A stretch of DNA of 64,000 bases from Tetrastigma voinierianum (Eukaryota; Streptophyta; Magnoliopsida; Vitales; Vitaceae). Positions 57,612 to 64,000 of the stretch are shown here, one piece after another. A program made the translations under genes and the position numbers. Position 1 is the first letter of the stretch. Each line of letters opens with the position of its first letter. The notes beneath the pieces were generated by a model that saw nothing but the letters and a program-made list of their open reading frames with translations, ran no database searches and was not told where the DNA came from. The DNA is taken from the NCBI GenBank assembly GCA_016808115.1, contig JAEQBH010002438.1, positions 1,178,001 through 1,242,000 of the forward strand, given 5' to 3'.

Positions 57612-58983
57612 TTAAAAAATATAAAATTTTAGTGACAAATATATTCAACATTACATAAAAATTCTGATAGTTTCATTTACAAGCATTTTTAGATAAATCG
57701 ATAATTAAACTAATGCGTCGATTTGTTTTAGCGTATGTTCCGATAGGCGTTATGGCGATGATTGCCGATATTTAGCGTGACGTTGTTGATCGGTGGCGAT
57801 GTGATTGCCGACTTTGAGAAACTTAACGCGGAGAACCTTTATGTGGTATAGTCGATATTGCAATAGCGTCCAAATACGTTTTGGAAAACGAATCCATCAT
57901 TTTCAAATGAATCACAGCGACGATTCTTCTTTTTTGTTTCCTTTACAGTAAATAACTCTGTAATCTTTTATATTCAGGAAAATATTTTATCCACGTCGAT
58001 CATAGATAATGTTATCATGCCAAAAAAAATTTTAAACTATCAGCGTGAAGAGCTGAAAACGATAAACATACGTAATATGTATTTTTGTAAATCGTAAAAA
58101 TGAAATATCTTGTATTTTTGAAATTGTTGAAATCTTTTATTGAGTGAAGAAATAGCATTGTATATATAAAGAAGCAAATAATCTATAAGATTCTTTGGTC
58201 GATTGATATCGATTCGGGTAAGCTTTAAATTGAATATGTGATGAACTTGATGAAGAGAATGCGTCGTGATCGAAGCGAGCATTGTACGCTCTTTGAGTTT
58301 GGCTGTAATAAAAATATATGCAAATTACGTATTTGATAAAAATATAAAATAATCGAATAAGCATGCGTTAAAAAATAAATAATAAATTATTTATTTTTAT
58401 GATCAGTTCACGAAGATTTTTGTCTGTTGTTTTTTATCTAAATGAAATAAGGAACTTCAATTTTTTGAGAAAGAAGCACTGTAATATTTTTGAGCGGAAG
58501 AGCTCGGAGTGTTTAACTTTTAAATAAAGAAAGCCGAATCGCGTAGTGTCGGCCCGATTGAAGAGTTTGCCGAGCGTATCGTTTAATGAGTGAGACATGT
58601 GAGGCTTTCGCTGTTTGTATTTAAGTGAGAGCCTTTTTGAGAGCTTTTGCGTGCACATTGCATGTGAGTTTTGAAAGGAAGCTATTATGACCGGAAATTT
58701 TTTATTATGTTTAATTGGTATAAATTATAAATATATATAATATTTTATTCTGACTCAAAAGGGCGCATAAAGTGGGGCCCCACTTTTTGCGACATTTCAC
58801 CCTTACCTATACGGCCGGGGCGAACATATTATAAGTTGTATAACAACAAAAGGAATTGACATCATAGATTCTAGTATTTGATAGGCGAACTTTCCTAAAA
58901 ATGTTATAAATATTAGTTATGAAGAATATTATAGCTCTCGTCTCAATCGTTTTTGTAAGATTTCATTATCATAATCTTCTTTC

Positions 58984-58986
<3 letters not shown>
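57610..58986. other. Non-coding stretch upstream of the hydrolase gene
   Basis: No gene is supported. A short direct repeat, GGCGATGATTGCCGA (57754) and GGCGATGTGATTGCCGA (57795), lies in a locally GC-richer patch. The minus-strand frames at 58040-58282, 58137-58364 and 58434-58658 overlap or have no family content. The palindrome at 58769-58786 is listed separately. Confidence 0.6.
58769..58786. promoter_or_regulatory. Perfect 18-bp palindrome containing a TCP-type site
   Basis: AAAGTGGGGCCCCACTTT. Its centre, GTGGGGCCCCAC, fits the class I TCP binding consensus GTGGGNCCNN on both strands. It lies about 490 bp upstream of the hydrolase start codon. Regulatory function is inferred only from the match and position. 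Confidence 0.35.
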
Positions 58987-59015
<29 letters not shown>

Positions 59016-59040
59016 CTCATATATATATATATATATATAT
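58987..59040. repeat. AT dinucleotide microsatellite in the hydrolase promoter region
   Basis: Two AT runs separated by ATACTC, about 240 bp before the start codon. Confidence 0.93.
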
Positions 59041-59171
59041 ACTCAAAGTAGACAAATACTTAAAAAAAAACCATTGAATTTTACTACCAAATAACTTATA
59101 GCTTAGTTACGTTTTAGACTATTATCCTTAAAAAAATTGTGTGAATTATCATCAAGTGAATGAGAATATGC

Positions 59172-59177
59172 CACGTG
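59172..59177. promoter_or_regulatory. G-box CACGTG upstream of the hydrolase gene
   Basis: CACGTG within GCCACGTGTA, about 100 bp upstream of the start codon. This is the core bound by plant bZIP and bHLH factors and, with the flanking bases, an ABRE-like element. No convincing TATA box is visible nearby. Confidence 0.4.
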
Positions 59178-59275
59178 TACTTAATAGTCAATCACTCCCA
59201 AGGAAACCGGAGTGCACCTAAAAGGAGGTTGAAAACGATAAAAAGTCGTGAGCTTAAAGTGGGTTAGGTCTTGGG

Positions 59276-59701
59276 ATGGAGTTTATCTACGGCTGGCTGT
59301 TGATGTTAACAACGTTTGTTGGCGGGACTACCGGAGCCGTTGAGAATGGTTTGGGATTGGAAATGGGATCATTGATGGATACGGCGAAGGAGGGTGAGTT
59401 CTTTGAGTGGATGAGAAGCGTTCGGAGGAGAATCCATGAATACCCAGAACTGGCATTTGACGAGCACAAAACGAGTCAAACCATAAGATCGGAGCTTGAC
59501 TCGCTGGACATTGAGTACTCGTGGCCGGTTGCCAAGACAGGGGTGCTGGCTACTATTGGATCCGGGAAGCAGCCTTGGTTCTCTCTCAGAGCAGACATGG
59601 ATGCCCTCCCTATTCAGGTTTCTTTTCATCTATTTTCCCATATTTCCAATTATTCTGCCTTTTACGAACATCACTATTCTTTGGTGGTATATATAGAACT
59701 G

Positions 59702-59743
<42 letters not shown>

Positions 59744-61508
59744 CCTTTTCTTGAAAAGAAAAACTCGTTAGAATTTGGGGCTATGCCATAGTCACTCAAA
59801 TGTTTGAAGAGGGAAAATACTAGATATCTGGTGAGGCCCATAATTAGGTAACTTGATTGTGCCCATCTACCATGTCCAAATCGAATTTGAGATTGGGGTA
59901 ACTTTTTGGTTGTCTGGGACTTATGCATTTGGTATAAAAGTATAAATATCTGCTTTCACTCCCAATTCTTGAAACGGACATTTGCATTTGAAACTTGGAA
60001 AGGAATTGGTGGAGTGGGAGCATAAGAGCAAGTACAATGGTAAAATGCACGCTTGTGGCCATGATGCTCATGTCACAATGCTTCTTGGAGCAGCTAGGCT
60101 TCTTCAAAACAAGAGGGATGAATTGAAGGTACATGTGAATTTCAAAAATGAAATGAAATACCTGATTACTTATTTTGGAATGGCTCTTTTCTTGTTTCTT
60201 TATAATAAATCAGGCTTCTTGGAAATAAATTTTTCACAGGGCACTGTTAAGCTTGTCTTCCAGCCGGGTGAAGAGGGTCATGCTGGTGCCTATCATGTGT
60301 TAAAAGAGGGTGCTCTCGATGATTCCCAGGCCATCTTTGGATTACATGTTGCACCCGAAATGCTCACTGGTACTGTCGGTTCAAAACCTGGTCCACTACT
60401 AGCCGGTGCTGCTAGATTTTCAGCCGTAATTCAAGGAAAAGGTGGACATGCTGCCAGTCCTCATCTTGGGAGAGACCCTGTTCTTGCAGCATCCTTGGCC
60501 ATCCTTGCGCTTCAACAGATTGTTTCTCGAGAAACGGATCCTCTTGAAGCCAGGGTACTTCTGAATTTGTTATGCCTAGTTTTATGATTTAGTTGTGAGT
60601 TTTTGTGGCCTGTTCTAACCCAGTTATACATTGTATTATCTTAGGATGCCACCCACCAAGCATGTTCCTTCCCCTACTACATAACTTTCTGTGTTTATGA
60701 ACATCAGTTGATGAAGTTGAGTTCTATTAACCAAAGAAGCTTTGTTTACTACAGGTGGTCACTGTTGGGTTCATAGAGGCTGGGCAAGCTGCAAATGTTA
60801 TTCCAGAGAAACTATAAATGTGAGGCATGTTGCAGCGTGACAGCCGAGTCTCTCTATGAGAAAGAATTGAACAGGTATTTAAGGGTGTGTCTGCATTGCA
60901 AACAACTTCAATTTTTCTGAGTGAGCTGGAATCAAACTTATTATGACTTGGATAATATACTATGCAGTTTGATTAGATAAAAGTATGAATATTTCCCAAA
61001 CTCAGATCAGATGGAGGTGTCTTCAGATCTTCTATGATTTTCCAAAAGGCTTTTGTAGTGTCATTCCAATGTGTGTTGGAAATTATTGTTTTAATTGGGG
61101 ATTTTGTCACTCCTGTGTTTTTAATAGGTCATTGAGATGCAAGCTGCAGTGCATCAGTGTTCTGCTACAATAGACTTCATGGAGGGGAAACTGATGTCTT
61201 ATCCAGCAACTGTTAATGATGAAGTACTGTACGAACATGCAAAGAGTATTGGAGAAGTCTTACTTGGGCAACCTAACGTGCACCTCATTCCAGCTACCAT
61301 GGCAGCTGAAGATTTCAGCTTCTATTCGCAGAAGATGCCCGCGGCATTTTTCATGATTGGGATAAAGAATGAAACACTAAAGTACTCAGGTATGCCTTTG
61401 CATTCACCATTCTTTGTTCTAGATGAAGAGGTTCTACCAATTGGTGCAGCTCTCCATGCTGCCGTAGCAATCTCTTACTTGGAAAGCCATGCTGTTGAGC
61501 GCCACTAG
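59276..61508 (+). CDS. IAA-amino-acid hydrolase, ILR1-like (five exons; exon 4 disrupted)
   Basis: M20-family amidohydrolase that releases free auxin (or jasmonate) from amino-acid conjugates, normally in the ER lumen. Exons: 59276-59617, 60003-60128, 60240-60554, 60755-60874, 61128-61508. All introns are GT-AG, and all exon lengths are multiples of three (114, 42, 105, 40 codons, then 126 plus stop; 427 residues, normal for the family). The N-terminus has a hydrophobic signal-type segment (FIYGWLLMLTTFVGG). Metal-site and catalytic motifs: RADMDALP (105-112), CGHDAH (Cys132, His134), PGEEG (Glu167/168), GLHV (His192), and LHSP near the end. Exon 5 gives EDFSFY and the C-terminus. Exon 4 reads VVTVGFIEAGQAANVIPEKL and then hits TAA (60815-60817); frame is regained before its end. 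The start is the first ATG in good context (GGGATGG). The C-terminus lacks the usual HDEL/KDEL. Confidence 0.88.
59708..59741 (+). repeat. CT microsatellite in intron 1 of the hydrolase gene
   Basis: About 17 CT units. Intronic; no coding effect expected. Confidence 0.93.
60755..60874 (+). other. Hydrolase exon 4: local frame disruption
   Basis: The first 19-20 codons match the family. From about 60808 two extra bases shift the frame and create a stop at 60815. The text at 60834-60860 reads family-like SVTAESLYE in frame +1. The last bases before the donor (60866-60874) again read the family IEQ in the original frame. At 120 nt, the exon is about 10-12 nt shorter than expected. The splice sites are intact. 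Confidence 0.8.
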
Positions 61509-61807
61509 ACACTCCCTATAAACATTCATCTGCCAATCTAGAATTACCCTCCTATTCCTCCGGAAAAAAAAGACATTCGTTTGTTCTAATCTTCAATCAC
61601 AAATTTGAGTAAGTTAACAAGGAACAATGAATGTAGAGGGTACTGTTTTTACGTTTTGTGTAAACATACAGAACATGAAACCCATCAAGGTTCTGACAAG
61701 TGACGACACTCGCACTTCGTTGTTGAGATTCAGTACTAGAGTGCTATGCAGGACAATTACAATAAGTGGCAAAAATGAGAGTAGGAGCAACCATAATAGA
61801 TCCTCCT

Positions 61808-61813
61808 AATAAA
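61808..61813 (+). terminator. Possible polyadenylation signal of the hydrolase gene
   Basis: AATAAA 300 bp downstream of the stop codon. Plant signals are loose, so this is only a candidate. Confidence 0.3.
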
Positions 61814-61914
61814 ATCCATTAGACGACTAGAAGAAATGTACACCATAACCATACTTTTCCAAAAATTCTTCAATCTAATTTAAGTATTTTGAGGGCCTAT
61901 TTGAACAACCATCG

Positions 61915-62330
61915 CAGGTTCAACCTGGGTAGAAGAGAATGGTCTGCCCAAAGAGATATTGGAGCAACAAGGCAATCACATTCCTTTTGTGTTTGGAGTA
62001 TGTTGTGAATCGTGCAACAATGATGCTAAGAATCGAAGAAGAAAAACAAGAAGAACCATGGCACATGTTTTCACATTGGTTCCATTTGTGTTTATCCAAA
62101 AGCGAGCGATGACTCAAAATTCATTATCTTGAAATAGGGTTGGTTACATAGGAGTGTTACATAAATAACCTTCAGATATAATCAATTACAAAAATACCTG
62201 TCTTTTGAACATACCATCGTATCATTGGGGGAACTGCCACTTTGCCTTTTATTTATTTAAGTTCCCCTAATGAAGAGGATATGCCTTTGGCACTTGCCCC
62301 CTTTTATTCTAATAACAGGCCATACCTGCA
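61915..62330 (-). mobile_element. Possible 3' LTR of copia element H
   Basis: It lies where the LTR should be, downstream (left) of the RNase H end. On the minus strand a purine-rich AAGGCAAGGTGGAT precedes TGCAGGTATGG at 62330, and a TATA-like AATAAATAAAAG lies near 62250. The left edge could not be fixed, and no second copy lies in the window. Frames at 61627-61809 and 61920-62117 are not protein-like. Confidence 0.4.
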
Positions 62331-64000
62331 ATCCACCTTGCCTTCGAATATTCACGTCTTTGAAGAAAATCAAACATGCCTTTGACCCACCGAGTGGGCA
62401 TCCCATCTAGCTTAAGCGATATTAATCAAATAAAATCAGTGGCAGAACTTTTCCGTGGTAAAAGACTTTGTCATCATGTTTGCTGCATTCTTAGAAGTAT
62501 GAATCTTCTCTAGCAACAACTCACCAGAAGAGACCAACTCCATGGTCTTGTGAAATCTCACATCTGTGTTTGGTCTTTGCATGGTACACCTGGTTCTTGT
62601 AAAAGATGACACTCTAATTGCCACAATGCAACTGAACTCCACCTTGTTGAATACCCCCAGCTCTTTGACCAATCCTGCAAGCCACAATGCTTCCGTGGGA
62701 GCCTCAGTTAGTGTCGTATACTCTGACTCAGTGATAGATAATGTAACTAGAGACTATATCATAGACTTCTAGCAAATAGGTCCTCCGCCAAGAGTGAAAG
62801 CATATCCTGTGGTTAACCTCCTGTCATCCAAATCTCTTGCATAATCCACATCCACATATCCCATAATTGAAGGATCACTATATAGTTTATTGAACATGAA
62901 GCCATAGTTTTTAGTCCTCCTGTGACCTGTGAGATCACTTGATTGCATCCCGATGTGATCGTCGTTGATAAAAACTTGCTGCTCGCCTTAACGAACATCT
63001 TTATCTGTCTTGTACACCAAACCATCATACATTAAGCATCCTGCACTTGCGCGTGGAACCTTTGACATGTCTTGCACTTCATCCACATTTGTCTTTGGGC
63101 GGTAGTAGACAATTTTGAAAATGATTAGCCAGGGTGTACTCATGCTTCAGTTTGCATTCTTCGTGTTGAACCTCTTCTTTTTTGACATAATACTCAGATA
63201 ATCATAATCTCCCTTGAGCTTTGTCCCTACGAATCTCCATCCCAAGTATTTTCTTAGTCGCACCCAAATCCTTTATGTCAAATTCTCTGCTCAACAAAGT
63301 CTTTAATTTGTTGACCTCACTCATACTCTTTGCAACAATCATTATATTATCCACATAATGCATCAAAAAAATAGATGATCCATCATCAAGACTCTTTACA
63401 TAAACACAACAGTCATACTCACATCTTTTGTAGCCAATTCGAATCATGTAGGAATTGAATCTCTTGTACACCATTATGACTTGGGGCACGCTACGAATAG
63501 TGATTTCTTCAATTTATAACGAGTGTTCACATCCCATGTTAAGTGAACCCTTACGGATGTTTGTTTTTGAAACCAATGGTCTCCTCCGACTTACACCATG
63601 GAAGGAAAGGCATTTTACACATCCATATGCTCCCAACTCCATATCAAAATGCTATCCTTACTTGCTTCTTGTCTTAATGAGGCATGTTTAAGCCGTAAGG
63701 GAAAATATCTCATTATGATGATCTTTACAGTACAAGCGATGCAACTTTTGCTGTCGAGCCTTGAATTTTCACCTCATTTCTGCGCTTCTTTTTCTTCTTG
63801 AACACCTCTTTTATAGCCCTCATCCCTTTTAGGAAGTTTACTCAAATGTTTGGTTCTTATCACGGCCATCTCACCATAGCACCCATCAGCTATCTTTCAC
63901 TTGGGCATGTGCCTCTTGAAAGTAGTAGATCTCTACTACTAGTGATTAGTGCATAAGGAGACCAAATCCTCGAAACCATGCAGTAGCGGCTTCACTTTGT
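62331..64000 (-). pseudogene. Copia element H: reverse transcriptase and RNase H, runs off the right edge
   Basis: Minus-strand Ty1/copia pol. From right to left: a PKG.RAI..VFKKK segment (about 63840-63790), a KLKKSLF segment near 63515, and the palm (63489-63202). In the palm, MVYKRFNSYMIRIGYKRCEY is followed by the catalytic box LMHYVDNIMIVAKS, then SREFDIKDLGATKKILGMEI. The second catalytic Asp of YVDD is Asn. RNase H follows (about 63028-62436), ending WLAGLVKELGV and later NAANMMTKSFTTEKF, a standard Tork/Tnt1-like C-terminus (AADMLTKPVT in active copies). Integrase, gag and the 5' LTR lie beyond the window. It is broken by several frame changes. Confidence 0.85.

Noticed and set aside
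61137..61508. Exon 5 of the hydrolase as a separate 123-residue gene
   Set aside because: It is in phase with the preceding exons and has an AG acceptor at 61126-61127. Its sequence is the C-terminal part of the same M20 hydrolase.

Overview
The window is plant nuclear DNA, most likely from a eudicot. Five things point to this: GT-AG introns in one recognisable plant gene, chromovirus-type Ty3/gypsy retrotransposons with a C-terminal chromodomain-like segment, Ty1/copia elements, a plant L1-type LINE, and long AT dinucleotide tracts. Only one host gene is supported: an ILR1-like IAA-amino-acid hydrolase (M20 peptidase family) at 59276-61508. Nearly everything else is retrotransposon DNA in several nested layers. 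The species cannot be named from the sequence.

Layout, left to right. 104-587: an AT microsatellite and the right end of a probable CACTA transposon. 588-1510: AT-rich DNA with tandem dyad-containing repeats. 1511-36100: one decayed Ty3/gypsy chromovirus on the minus strand (element A), broken into three pieces by two later insertions. Its 3' LTR remnant, pol and gag lie at 1511-6632. Its leader resumes at 18369 and runs to a primer-binding site at 19586-19600. Its 5' LTR is split into 19601-20207 and 34928-36100. Array B (6633-18368, minus strand) sits in the leader of A: LTR, internal region, LTR, partial internal region. Array C (20208-34922, plus strand, same family as A) sits in the 5' LTR of A: LTR, internal region, LTR, partial internal region, LTR.

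36101-39139 is AT-rich with no gene. 39318-42899 holds a decayed plus-strand Ty1/copia element (G). From about 43040 to 57520 a plus-strand LINE is interrupted by a 6-kb non-autonomous Athila/Tat-like element (D, 43286-49273), a solo LTR (E, 50123-51510) and a solo chromovirus LTR (F, 54053-55996). After 1.7 kb of non-coding DNA comes the hydrolase gene. Part of a minus-strand Ty1/copia element (H, about 61915-64000) runs off the right edge.

All transposon proteins are broken by frameshifts and stops, and several catalytic motifs are lost, so none looks autonomous. The hydrolase is nearly intact: exons 1-3 and 5 are open, but exon 4 carries a local frame disruption with a stop. All boundaries were read by eye from motif and repeat matches; LTR edges marked approximate may be off by tens of bases.
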